Source of the DNA: Christiangramia sp.
GTDB taxonomy: Bacteria > Bacteroidota > Bacteroidia > Flavobacteriales > Flavobacteriaceae
DNA length: 60,745 nucleotides
Direction: 5' to 3'
Assembly (NCBI RefSeq): GCF_029937855.1
Contig: NZ_JAPYPC010000027.1
Span: forward strand, 1-60,745
Part shown: piece by piece, positions 8,675 to 17,098 of the stretch
How the letters are laid out: every line of letters starts with the position of its first letter
Numbering within the stretch: position 1 is the stretch's first letter
Translations under genes and position numbers: made by a program
Notes under the pieces: model-generated
The model's database searches: none
Told to the model about the DNA's origin: nothing
Seen by the model: only the letters and a program-made list of their open reading frames with translations

Positions 8675-8995
8675 ATGAGAAATGAAAAATTAATTACTGC
8701 ATTAGGTAATTGTATCAACCATTGTAATTATTGCGCAGATGCCTGCCTTGGAGAAGACGATGTTCAAAAAATGGTAAAGTGTATCAGGCTGGATCGAATT
8801 TGTGCTGAAGCATGTGCTGCTTTGAATCAAATTCTTGCGGTGGATGGTGCAGAGGTAACCGGCCTTGTTAAATACTGCAAAGAAATATGTAGGAAATGTG
8901 CTGACGAGTGCAGCAAACATGAAACACAGCATTGTAAAGATTGTGCTAAAGCCTGTGAAGAATGTGAACGCGCCTGCGTAGAGTTTTTGGCGTAA
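8675..8995 (+). CDS. Cys-rich four-helix copper storage-like protein (DUF326/Csp type)
   Basis: 106 residues from the ATG at 8675; an upstream TTG at 8627 would add 16 residues that do not fit the family. It has 16 Cys, mostly as CxxxC on helices (CINHCNYCADAC, KYCKEICRKCADEC, HCKDCAKACEECERAC). This matches the DUF326/four-helix-bundle copper-binding family (Csp), which stores Cu(I) inside the bundle on Cys ligands. There is no signal peptide, so cytosolic storage (Csp3-like) is expected. It is monocistronic, ending in a strong hairpin at 9013-9070. Confidence 0.85.
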   Translation: MRNEKLITALGNCINHCNYCADACLGEDDVQKMVKCIRLDRICAEACAALNQILAVDGAEVTGLVKYCKEICRKCADECSKHETQHCKDCAKACEECERACVEFLA

Positions 8996-9012
8996 AATCA
9001 ATTTATAGTTAA

Positions 9013-9070
9013 GGCCCCATTAAATTTTCAATAGAGAATTTATTTCTCTGGAGATTTTGTGGGGTTTTTT
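9013..9070 (+). terminator. Terminator of the copper storage gene
   Basis: CCCCA at 9015-9019 pairs with TGGGG at 9060-9064, with an inner hairpin (GAGAA...TTCTC) in the loop, followed by six T at 9065-9070. Confidence 0.55.
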
Positions 9071-9154
9071 ATTTAACAGGTTTATTCTAAGTCTGATTGA
9101 TTGAATTTCTGAAATAAGGGAAAGGAGTCTTATTATAATATAATTATTTTCAAT

Positions 9155-10672
9155 ATGGCAGATCAAAACCACGAAAAAAAGGCTGAAACACCTGGAATGG
9201 GGAGTCGGGGAGTAACTAGACCCATGGCCGAGAAAGAAATGAAGAAAGGAAAGGACGATGGCGAGGATAATGGGATGGACAGAATGAAAATGCTGCACAT
9301 GCACCATAAGCAAACCCTCTGGATTTACTGGTTGCTTATTCTTCTGGGAGCATGGTTAGTAGTTTCCCCTTTTTCATTTGATTATGGAAAAGATATAGTA
9401 CAGCCATCAGGAGGAAGATCTATCTGGCTGAGTGACGCAATGCGGGTTCAGATCATGCAGTGGAGCGATATAATCAGCGGATTGCTTCTCATGTTCTTTG
9501 GATGGCGTTCCCTAACGCCCAACCGACCTATAAGTCTTTGGATTGCCTGTTTTATAGGGATTTGGCTGAATTTTGCTCCGGTAATATTCTGGGCACCCAA
9601 TGCCTATATTTATAATAATGATACCATGGTAGGGGTAATGGTTATTGCATTGACCATTCTTATTCCTGGTATGCCGAATATGATCACCTATATGAAAATG
9701 GGATCAGTAGTGCCTCCGGGCTGGAGCTATAATCCTTCCAGCTGGCCCCAGCGGTGGATCATGATCGTGCTAGCTTTTTTTGGGTGGATTGTTTCCCGTT
9801 ATCTCGGAACATTTCAGTTAGGATATACAGACTTTGCGGCAGATCCTTTCTTTGGGGAGAGCACGATGAAAATATTAAATTCTAATATGTCCCATTCTTT
9901 GCCAATTTCAGATGGAGCTTTTGGGGCGCTTGCTTACACCTTCGAATTTTTGATGGGCTGGATGGGAAGTCCTTCCAGATGGCGAACTATGCCATGGATG
10001 GTTACGTTCTTTGGGATCTTAGTCATTCCTTTAGGCTTGGTCCATATATTTCTGGTGATATCCCAGCCTATTATAGTTGGAGAATGGTGTACCTTTTGTT
10101 TGTTGGCCGCGGCTATTATGCTGCCAATGATCCCGCTGGAACTTGATGAGGTAATCGCAATGGGGCAACATATGGTGCAGGCGAAAAAGAGAGGAGATAA
10201 TATGTGGGAAGTGTTCTGGAAAGGTGGAGAAGCTTTTGAAAAGAATACAGATGATCGTACTACTGAACTTATGGAATTTCCCAACAAACCAGTAGCCGTT
10301 TATAAATCTTCCATTTGGGGAATGAGTGTTCCATGGACGCTGGCAGTTTCAACTCTTTTAGGTATTGCAGTAATGTTTGCACCGGCAGTATTCGGGGTAA
10401 AGATTCAAACCATGCCTTCTAATATTTTCCACCTTAGCGGTTCTCTTATTGTGGTTACTTCGGTAATATGTATGGGAGAGATTGTTCGTCGCGGAAGATA
10501 TTTTAATATTCTGCTTGGATTAGTTCTCGCAATTGGGCCATGGCTGGTAAATGGCAGTACTTTAGGATTGCAAATAACCGGTTTAGTTGCAGGCTTATTG
10601 GTAGCCGGACTTTCTTTCCCACGTGGACCGAAGAAAGAAGAATATGGCCTCTGGGATAAATACGTAAAATAG
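9155..10672 (+). CDS. SPW-repeat and vitamin K epoxide reductase (VKOR)-like membrane protein
   Basis: 505 residues. A charged, Met/His-containing N-terminus (about 1-50) precedes a first membrane block with an SPW-like element (LLGAWLVVSPFSFDYG). The central block holds GEWCTFCLLAAAIMLPMIPLE, the CxxC active site of VKOR/DsbB-type quinone-linked thiol oxidoreductases. A second SPW-like set of helices makes up the last 130 residues. VKOR homologues reoxidise periplasmic thiol oxidants; in a copper locus this could support disulphide formation in Cys/Met-rich exported proteins (inference). The next gene starts 18 bases downstream. Confidence 0.75.
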   Translation: MADQNHEKKAETPGMGSRGVTRPMAEKEMKKGKDDGEDNGMDRMKMLHMHHKQTLWIYWLLILLGAWLVVSPFSFDYGKDIVQPSGGRSIWLSDAMRVQIMQWSDIISGLLLMFFGWRSLTPNRPISLWIACFIGIWLNFAPVIFWAPNAYIYNNDTMVGVMVIALTILIPGMPNMITYMKMGSVVPPGWSYNPSSWPQRWIMIVLAFFGWIVSRYLGTFQLGYTDFAADPFFGESTMKILNSNMSHSLPISDGAFGALAYTFEFLMGWMGSPSRWRTMPWMVTFFGILVIPLGLVHIFLVISQPIIVGEWCTFCLLAAAIMLPMIPLELDEVIAMGQHMVQAKKRGDNMWEVFWKGGEAFEKNTDDRTTELMEFPNKPVAVYKSSIWGMSVPWTLAVSTLLGIAVMFAPAVFGVKIQTMPSNIFHLSGSLIVVTSVICMGEIVRRGRYFNILLGLVLAIGPWLVNGSTLGLQITGLVAGLLVAGLSFPRGPKKEEYGLWDKYVK

Positions 10673-10690
10673 AAACTTATTTGCATTCTA

Positions 10691-11971
10691 ATGAGCGATG
10701 AAGAGCTTTTAAAAAAAGTCAGGGAAATTATCTATGAGAATATGGAAATGGCTGAAGAGGATGATAGCCCACGTTATCATTACACCCGGCCTGCTCCAGA
10801 TAGGTATCCCTACCAATTCTTTTGGGATACCTGCTTTCACGTTTTTATTCTGGTCGCTATAGATGAAGTTGAAATGGCTGAGAAGCATATACATAGTTTG
10901 TTAAGACTTCAGGAGGAGGATGGTTTTATTGGGCATATGATCTATTGGGACCGATTGAAACCAGGTAGATGGGCAGATATTTTTCAGTCGAAATTCAGTT
11001 ATAAAAACTTCCTTAACAGTCATATGAGTTCTCTTATCCAGCCACCTCTTATTGCACAGGCAGTGAGCAGAATTGTTAATGCTTCGGGTGATCTGGAATT
11101 TTTAAAGCAAGTACTTCCGAAGTTAAAAAGATATTATAACTGGCTGGCTGAAAACCGTGATTTTGAAGGTGATCATTTGCTTAGTATCATATCACCTTTC
11201 GAATCTGGCATGGATTGGAAACCCACTTTCGATGTTCCGCTAAATTTTAAAGGAAAGGCCAATAACTTGCTTTACATGAAGGTCATTTGGGTGGATTTTC
11301 GAAATTTCCTGAATAATTATAATCTGAAAAAGATTTATAAGAAGAGCTATTTCCTGGTTAAAGAAGTGGGTTTGAATACGATTTATGCACAAAATCTTCA
11401 AAGCCTGGGAGAATTATGTGAAAAGGTAGATGACAGGGATGCGCAGGTATTTTATAACAGGGCAAAAGAAGTAACAGAAAGCATTGTTACGATTATGTAT
11501 GATAAGGAAAATAAAGCATTTTACGATGTGTATGGGAAAACAGATAAAAAAATAAAAATTCTAACGCCTACTGTTTTTTATCCTGTGGTGCTTTCTGGAA
11601 TATCTGAAAAAATTAAGAAACAGGTGATTGATAAACATTTAGTGCAGGGTGACGAATTTAATTCAAGCTATCCATTGCCATCTGTAGCTTTAAATTCATC
11701 TGCGTTTAATCCGAAGGAATCGCTCTATATATGGCGGGGTCCTACCTGGATTGTGCATAACTGGTTTTTACACCAGTACTTAAAAAATAATGGATACGAG
11801 GAACTTGCTGGAAAATTGACCTCCAGTATCAAAGAGCTTATTGAGAAAAGTGGTTTCAGAGAATATTACAATCCGCTAACTGGAGAAGGTTACGGTGCTC
11901 AAGATTTTACGTGGGCAGGCCTTGTTATAGATATGATGAAGGGAGAAAGAGTTAAATCCAATTTAAACTGA
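10691..11971 (+). CDS. Trehalase/GH63-like (alpha/alpha)6 glycosidase
   Basis: 426 residues, no signal peptide. Motifs of the six-hairpin glycosidase clan: QFFWDTCFH (about 39-47), DGFIGHMIYW, SPFESGMDWKPTFD (the Asp of SGMDW is the expected general acid), YIWRGPTWIVHNWF (about 349-362) and GEGYGAQDFTWAG near the end. These match GH63/GH37-type enzymes such as mannosylglycerate hydrolase or trehalase-like proteins acting on compatible solutes. The substrate is not determined. The gene is tightly followed by 11978 and then an SDR, so the three may act in one stress-solute pathway beside the copper genes. Confidence 0.75.
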   Translation: MSDEELLKKVREIIYENMEMAEEDDSPRYHYTRPAPDRYPYQFFWDTCFHVFILVAIDEVEMAEKHIHSLLRLQEEDGFIGHMIYWDRLKPGRWADIFQSKFSYKNFLNSHMSSLIQPPLIAQAVSRIVNASGDLEFLKQVLPKLKRYYNWLAENRDFEGDHLLSIISPFESGMDWKPTFDVPLNFKGKANNLLYMKVIWVDFRNFLNNYNLKKIYKKSYFLVKEVGLNTIYAQNLQSLGELCEKVDDRDAQVFYNRAKEVTESIVTIMYDKENKAFYDVYGKTDKKIKILTPTVFYPVVLSGISEKIKKQVIDKHLVQGDEFNSSYPLPSVALNSSAFNPKESLYIWRGPTWIVHNWFLHQYLKNNGYEELAGKLTSSIKELIEKSGFREYYNPLTGEGYGAQDFTWAGLVIDMMKGERVKSNLN

Positions 11972-11977
11972 AAAGTA

Positions 11978-12529
11978 ATGGGTATATGGGGATGGATAAA
12001 GGAATTTTGGCAAAGTCAAGAGCAAAATTCAGGAAGCAGATTAAAAGATAAAACTTATAGTAGCGAAAATAGATTTGATTCCCCGGAGCTTGCCAGGGAA
12101 AAGTTTGTTCGCTCTAAGCAAAAGTTGTTTGATGTGAACAGATGGTCTGCATTACCAGAGATTTCAGCAGAATTTCAAATTTATAATGCTGAAGGTGAAA
12201 AAATGAAGGAGCTGGAGATACATGATTATATAAAAATTGAATTACCAATACCTTCACCTGAGAATTGGGTGTATGTAACCGATATAAAAAATGAAGAAAC
12301 TTCAGCTGAATTTACCGTAAGTCCCAGTAAAAGTCCGGTGGGCGTTATACATTTGAATAAGGAAATAGAACATTTTTTTATTGATGAAGCCACCAGTACT
12401 TTCAGGGTTACTTTAGAAGAAAACTCTATTAAAGGCTTTGAAATTGGTAAAAATCAAGGTGTAAATAATAAAGGAGTATCTGCGGGCAAAAGAAAATTAA
12501 TCAATACCCTTATTGCTGAAGGGACATGA
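11978..12529 (+). CDS. Unassigned soluble protein
   Basis: 183 residues, not recognised. There is no signal peptide. The N-terminus is polar (WGWIKEFWQSQEQNSGS) and the middle is a beta-rich segment (FQIYNAEGEKMKELEIHDYI, LPIPSPENWVYVTDI, SAEFTVSPSKSPVGVIHLNK) that looks like a compact sandwich domain. It begins 6 bases after the glycosidase and likely shares its transcript. Role unknown; possibly an accessory to the glycosidase. Confidence 0.6.
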   Translation: MGIWGWIKEFWQSQEQNSGSRLKDKTYSSENRFDSPELAREKFVRSKQKLFDVNRWSALPEISAEFQIYNAEGEKMKELEIHDYIKIELPIPSPENWVYVTDIKNEETSAEFTVSPSKSPVGVIHLNKEIEHFFIDEATSTFRVTLEENSIKGFEIGKNQGVNNKGVSAGKRKLINTLIAEGT

Positions 12530-12603
12530 GCTGGTTTCCAGAAACTTCAGTAGAAAAAGTTGACAAAATATTTTGTACACGAAATTGAAATAAACACCAA
12601 ACT

Positions 12604-13632
12604 ATGAAATTATCAGATAATAACAGAAGTGGCCTTAATGGATGTGTTGTAATCACCGGTGGCTCTGCTGGAGTGGGTAGGGCAACAGCAATAGAATTTG
12701 CGAAAAAAGGAGCTAGAATTTTACTTATTGCCAGAGGTAAAGATGGACTGGAGGGCTCAAAAAGGGATGTTGAAGAATGTGGTGGAGAGGCATGGATCTA
12801 TATTGCCGATGTGGCAAATGCTCGTGAGATGGAAGAGGCAGCAAGCTTTGCTGAAGAAAATCTTGGTCCTATTGCTATTTGGGTCAATAATGCCATGGTG
12901 AGTGTTTTTAGCAAAGCGATAGATATGAATCCGGAAGAATTTTCCAGAGTTACCAATGTAACTTACCTGGGGCAGGTTTATGGAACCCTGGCTGCATTAA
13001 AAAGAATGAAGCAGAGAAATTATGGGAAAATTATTCTGGTAGGTTCTGCGCTTTCCTATCGCGGTATTCCACTGCAGTCTGCTTACTGTGCTTCCAAACA
13101 TGCCATTCAGGGATTTTTTGAATCATTGCGTGCGGAGATAATACATGATAACCTAAATATAGATCTTTCCATAGTACATTTGCCGGCAATGAATACCACC
13201 CAGTTTGGTTGGGTAAAGACCAGGTTTGACAAAAAGCCTAAACCCATGGGTAAAATTTATCAACCAGAGGTCGCTGCAAGAGCAATTGTAAATGTGGCTA
13301 AATCTGGGGTTCGACAGAGAATGGTAGGATATCCCACCATTCAGACTGTTTGGGGCAATAAACTAGTACCTCAATTTTTAGATCATTATATGGCCAGAAA
13401 TGGAGTTGATGGGCAGTTGACCGAAAATCTAGAGGATGCCGATAGAAAACACAATCTTTGGGAACCAGTGGCCGGGGATCACGGTGTTCATGGTAGTTTT
13501 AATAACACCGCCCAAGATTACAGTAAATTTGATCAAGTTTATGAACACAAAAAAGTAATTGGAATTTTTGGAGTCGCCATGTTGGGAGCGGTATTTCTCA
13601 CTCAGTTTATAAAAAAAAGCGATAAAAACTAG
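12604..13632 (+). CDS. Short-chain dehydrogenase/reductase with C-terminal membrane helix
   Basis: 342 residues. Rossmann motif TGGSAGVGR (about 18-26), NNAM, a catalytic Ser in LVGSAL (about 148) and YCASK (Tyr-x-x-x-Lys, about 161-165), so a classical SDR using NAD(P)H. Beyond the usual 250 residues there is a tail ending in a hydrophobic helix (IGIFGVAMLGAVFLTQFI) and Lys residues, suggesting membrane attachment. Substrate unknown; long SDRs of this shape are frequent in bacterial stress islands. It is followed 85 bases later by copA. Confidence 0.8.
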   Translation: MKLSDNNRSGLNGCVVITGGSAGVGRATAIEFAKKGARILLIARGKDGLEGSKRDVEECGGEAWIYIADVANAREMEEAASFAEENLGPIAIWVNNAMVSVFSKAIDMNPEEFSRVTNVTYLGQVYGTLAALKRMKQRNYGKIILVGSALSYRGIPLQSAYCASKHAIQGFFESLRAEIIHDNLNIDLSIVHLPAMNTTQFGWVKTRFDKKPKPMGKIYQPEVAARAIVNVAKSGVRQRMVGYPTIQTVWGNKLVPQFLDHYMARNGVDGQLTENLEDADRKHNLWEPVAGDHGVHGSFNNTAQDYSKFDQVYEHKKVIGIFGVAMLGAVFLTQFIKKSDKN

Positions 13633-13717
13633 GGTTTGTAATGAGATGTATTATTCTGAAAAGTCTGTCCCAGAATTAAATGGTCGGTTTCACGATCAGG
13701 ATGAAAAATAAAGGAAA

Positions 13718-16465
13718 ATGAAACATACTTATAAAATTACCGGCATGACTTGTAATGGTTGCAGGTCACATGTAGAAAAATCCTTGAGCAAGGTCAATGG
13801 GGTCACTCAGGTTTCTGTTGATTTAAAAAAGGAGGAAGCAGTGATTGAAACGAAGGAACATATTCCTTTGGAAAGATTTGAGCGTGCCTTAGAGGGAAGC
13901 AATTATAATATAATGATGCCGGGAAAAACTGATCAATCTGCCGGGCAACTGATGAAACATTCTTATAAGATTACGGGAATGACCTGTAATCGCTGCAGAT
14001 CTCATGTGGAAGAAACCTTAAATACGGTGTCAGGTGTTGTAAATGCTGCTGTAAACCTTGAAAAAGGGGATGCAGAGATCAGTATGAAAGAACACATTAA
14101 AGTTGATGTTTTTGAAAAAGCCCTACAGGAGCACGGAGGAAATTATCATATCATGCTCCCCGGGGAAAAACAAGCAAAACATAAGCATCAGTCTGAAGAT
14201 AAAACACCAATAGGTAAAGGAACCGGCACATGGTATTGTCCCATGCATTGCGAAGGAGAAAAAACTTATGATAAACCTGGCGATTGCCCGGTCTGCGGAA
14301 TGGATCTGGTGGAGCAAATGGATTTGAGTTCTCCTTCTTCAGGAGGGGATGAATATACCTGTCCCATGCATCCTGAAATAATAAAAGATGAATCAGGAGA
14401 TTGTCCTATTTGCGGGATGGATCTGGTTCCCAAAGAACCACAGAGTTCTGCTGAAGAAAAAGGTTATAAGACACTTTTGAAGAAATTCTGGATCGCAGTA
14501 GCATTTACACTTCCTATTTTCCTGATAGCGATGTCTGAAATGATTCCCGATAATCCACTGTATGACCTGGCAGATATGAAGATTTGGAATTGGATACAGT
14601 TCGGACTTTCCCTGCCGGTGGTTTTTTATGCAACCTGGATGTTTTTTGAACGTGCTTACAGGTCCATTAAAACATGGAATCTGAATATGTTTACCCTAAT
14701 AGGTATCGGAGCGGGGGTAGCCTGGATATTCAGTGTGTTTGGTATGCTATTCCCCAATTTTTTTCCTGATCAGTTTAAGACTGAAATGGGAACCGTACAT
14801 GTTTATTTTGAAGCCGCCACCGTAATACTCACTTTGGTTTTAATGGGACAGGTTCTGGAAGCACGTGCTCACAGCAGAACTAATTCAGCTATAAAGGAAT
14901 TACTAAGGCTGGCACCGAATAAGGCTGTAAGAGTGGTTGATGGGGTAGAAGAAACAATTTCCGTAGATAAGATTCAGAAAGGGGATGTTCTAAGAGTAAA
15001 GCCCGGCGATAAAATCCCGGTAGACGGGACCATCAAAAAAGGCAAATCCAGTATTGACGAATCCATGATCACCGGAGAACCTATTCCTGTAGATAAACAG
15101 GAAGGCGATAAGGTAAATTCCGGTACCATAAATGGCAATCAAAGTTTCACCATGACTGCGGAAAAAGTTGGAAATGAAACCTTGCTTGCGCAAATCATAA
15201 AAATGGTAAATGATGCCAGCAGGTCACGGGCGCCTATCCAAAAACTGGCTGATAGAATCTCAGCCTATTTTGTGCCTATCGTGGTAATTATTTCTGTAGT
15301 AACCTTTGCTGTATGGGCAATCTATGGCCCCGATCCTGCCTATGTTTATGCGCTTGTAAATGCTATTGCGGTATTGATCATTGCCTGTCCCTGTGCTTTA
15401 GGTCTGGCTACACCTATGTCTGTGATGGTGGGAGTTGGTAAAGGTGCAAAAAACGGGGTTTTGATCAAGAACGCCCGTGCGTTGGAAGAAATGAACAAGA
15501 TCGATGTGCTTATAATAGATAAAACAGGAACTATCACCGAGGGTAAACCTTCCGTAGAAAAAGTTGTTTCGGTTTCTTCAGAATATTCTGAAAAGGAGCT
15601 CACCCGCCTTATCGCTTCTGTAAATGCACAAAGTGAACATCCGCTGGCTAATGCAACTGTTAATTATGCGAAAGCGGAAAAAATCAAATATGGCGAAGCT
15701 TCAGAATTTAATTCGGTTACCGGGAAAGGAGTTACGGCCAATTTTGAAGGAAAACAACTGGCGCTTGGAAATGAAAAATTAATGCAGGCTAAAAATGCTG
15801 AAATTTCAGAAGAAATAAATAATCAGGTTACTGCGGAACAGGAAAAAGGGAAAACAGTTTCATATCTGGCAATAGATTCAAGTATTGTAGGATTTGTGAC
15901 CATTTCAGATAAGATAAAAAGAACCAGTAGGGAAGCATTATCCGAACTTCAAAATGAAGGTATTAAGGTGATCATGCTTACCGGGGATAATGAGAAAACA
16001 GCTTCAGCCGTGGCAAAGGAATTAAACCTGGCTGATTTTAAAGCGGGTATGATCCCGCAGAATAAAATGGAGGAAGTAAAAAAACTCCAGGCGGAAGGTA
16101 AAAAAGTAGCCATGGCTGGAGATGGTATTAATGATGCCCCTGCACTGGCACAGGCGGATATTGGCATCGCTATGGGTACAGGGACCGATGTAGCGATTGA
16201 AAGTGCCGAGGTCACTCTGGTGAAAGGAGATTTAAAAGGAGTGCTTAAGGCAATCAAACTCAGCGAAAAAGTAATGCGGAATATTAAAGAGAACCTGTTT
16301 TTTGCTCTTATTTATAACACCCTGGGTGTGCCAATTGCTGCGGGTGTATTATATCCATTCTTTGGGTTATTACTTTCTCCTATGATCGCGGCTCTGGCCA
16401 TGAGTTTTAGCTCGGTTTCAGTTATTGCCAATGCCTTGAGGTTAAGAGGAGCAAAATTGTTGTAG
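13718..16465 (+). CDS. copA: Copper-exporting P1B-type ATPase, two HMA and two CPMH metal-binding domains
   Basis: 915 residues. Two HMA domains with GMTCNGC and GMTCNRC (Cys12/15 and Cys90/93) both begin with MKH(T/S)YKITGMTCN, pointing to an in-frame tandem duplication. Two heavy-metal-binding repeats follow (YCPMHCEG...CPVCGMDL and YTCPMHPE...CPICGMDLV, about 170-240), then eight membrane helices. [11 protein letters not shown] carries the CPC metal site, DKTGT the phosphorylated Asp, and [14 protein letters not shown] the hinge. The CPC motif with the C-terminal [15 protein letters not shown] helix identifies the P1B-1 Cu(I) type. It pumps Cu(I) from cytosol to periplasm, feeding the oxidase and Cus pump. 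No dedicated upstream regulator is visible. Confidence 0.95.
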   Translation: MKHTYKITGMTCNGCRSHVEKSLSKVNGVTQVSVDLKKEEAVIETKEHIPLERFERALEGSNYNIMMPGKTDQSAGQLMKHSYKITGMTCNRCRSHVEETLNTVSGVVNAAVNLEKGDAEISMKEHIKVDVFEKALQEHGGNYHIMLPGEKQAKHKHQSEDKTPIGKGTGTWYCPMHCEGEKTYDKPGDCPVCGMDLVEQMDLSSPSSGGDEYTCPMHPEIIKDESGDCPICGMDLVPKEPQSSAEEKGYKTLLKKFWIAVAFTLPIFLIAMSEMIPDNPLYDLADMKIWNWIQFGLSLPVVFYATWMFFERAYRSIKTWNLNMFTLIGIGAGVAWIFSVFGMLFPNFFPDQFKTEMGTVHVYFEAATVILTLVLMGQVLEARAHSRTNSAIKELLRLAPNKAVRVVDGVEETISVDKIQKGDVLRVKPGDKIPVDGTIKKGKSSIDESMITGEPIPVDKQEGDKVNSGTINGNQSFTMTAEKVGNETLLAQIIKMVNDASRSRAPIQKLADRISAYFVPIVVIISVVTFAVWAIYGPDPAYVYALVNAIAVLIIACPCALGLATPMSVMVGVGKGAKNGVLIKNARALEEMNKIDVLIIDKTGTITEGKPSVEKVVSVSSEYSEKELTRLIASVNAQSEHPLANATVNYAKAEKIKYGEASEFNSVTGKGVTANFEGKQLALGNEKLMQAKNAEISEEINNQVTAEQEKGKTVSYLAIDSSIVGFVTISDKIKRTSREALSELQNEGIKVIMLTGDNEKTASAVAKELNLADFKAGMIPQNKMEEVKKLQAEGKKVAMAGDGINDAPALAQADIGIAMGTGTDVAIESAEVTLVKGDLKGVLKAIKLSEKVMRNIKENLFFALIYNTLGVPIAAGVLYPFFGLLLSPMIAALAMSFSSVSVIANALRLRGAKLL

Positions 16466-16595
16466 AATATATTTAATCTAATTCTAGTGAGAGACACACG
16501 GATTATTTTAGTTATACGAAAATAGGATATCGAAAAATTTTAGTAACATATTAAACCATATAAAAATCCTTGATTCAATATACGCACTTGTCTTT

Positions 16596-16630
16596 TGCAC
16601 AATCTGTGCATTGATTTTTTTTTATCTTTG
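16596..16630 (+). promoter_or_regulatory. Operator-like palindrome and -7 element ahead of the cus operon
   Basis: A perfect inverted repeat, TGCACA at 16596-16601 and TGTGCA at 16605-16610 with a 3-base centre, lies 12 bases before TATCTTTG (16623-16630), which fits the described Bacteroidota -7 consensus TAnnTTTG. The palindrome sits between the expected -33 and -7 elements, the right place for a repressor. The Fur-family gene at 23244 is a candidate binder, but that is inference. Confidence 0.5.
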
Positions 16631-16634
16631 TAGT

Positions 16635-16961
16635 GTGAAAATTATCGCTGTCATATTATCTCTGTATATATTCGGGCTTAACTTATTAGCCTGTAATGAT
16701 AGTGATACTTCACAAGTGATTGCTGATTCAGAAGTTACAGTGGTTGCTGCTCAGAATTTAGATATCGACCATTCTCATGATAAAGTAGTAGATTTATGCC
16801 CTCCTTTTTGTAGTTGTCATTGCTGCCATGTGCATACGGTAGATTTCGGTTCTTCAAATTTCAAGGCTTTGATTAAGGAAATTCCATCAAAAGCCTTTGT
16901 CTATTTTGACAGCTCAGTGGAAGAACCTATTCTTTCCTTTTTAGATCCCCCAAAAGTTTAA
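16635..16961 (+). CDS. DUF6660-type small exported protein
   Basis: 108 residues from the GTG at 16635, preferred over an upstream TTG at 16611 because the latter lies inside the promoter and adds no signal sequence. The N-terminus is a hydrophobic signal ending LLACNDSD (possible lipoprotein Cys). The middle has a metal-type cluster (DHSHDKVVDLCPPFCSCHCCHVH: five Cys, several His), and the end is FLDPPKV. This matches the DUF6660 family that leads many flavobacterial CusA operons. Metal sensing or binding outside the cytosol is inferred. A hairpin separates it from cusA. Confidence 0.65.
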   Translation: MKIIAVILSLYIFGLNLLACNDSDTSQVIADSEVTVVAAQNLDIDHSHDKVVDLCPPFCSCHCCHVHTVDFGSSNFKALIKEIPSKAFVYFDSSVEEPILSFLDPPKV

Positions 16962-16972
16962 TTCAGTTTTTT

Positions 16973-17030
16973 AAAGGATAATTATATCCTTTTTTGACCA
17001 AATCCTGGTTCTCATACTAGATCCTTGGTC
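16973..17030 (+). promoter_or_regulatory. Hairpin pair between the DUF6660 gene and cusA
   Basis: AAAGGATA (16973-16980), loop ATTA, TATCCTTT (16985-16992) and then further T residues form an intrinsic-terminator-like hairpin. A second stem, GACCAA (16996-17001) with TTGGTC (17025-17030), follows. The pair could attenuate read-through from the DUF6660 promoter into cusA. Confidence 0.5.
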
Positions 17031-17098
17031 CTATTGATAGATTTTGTTAGGCACAAAATTATTATCAAGAATTTTAACTGAATTAAATTTTTATTTAT

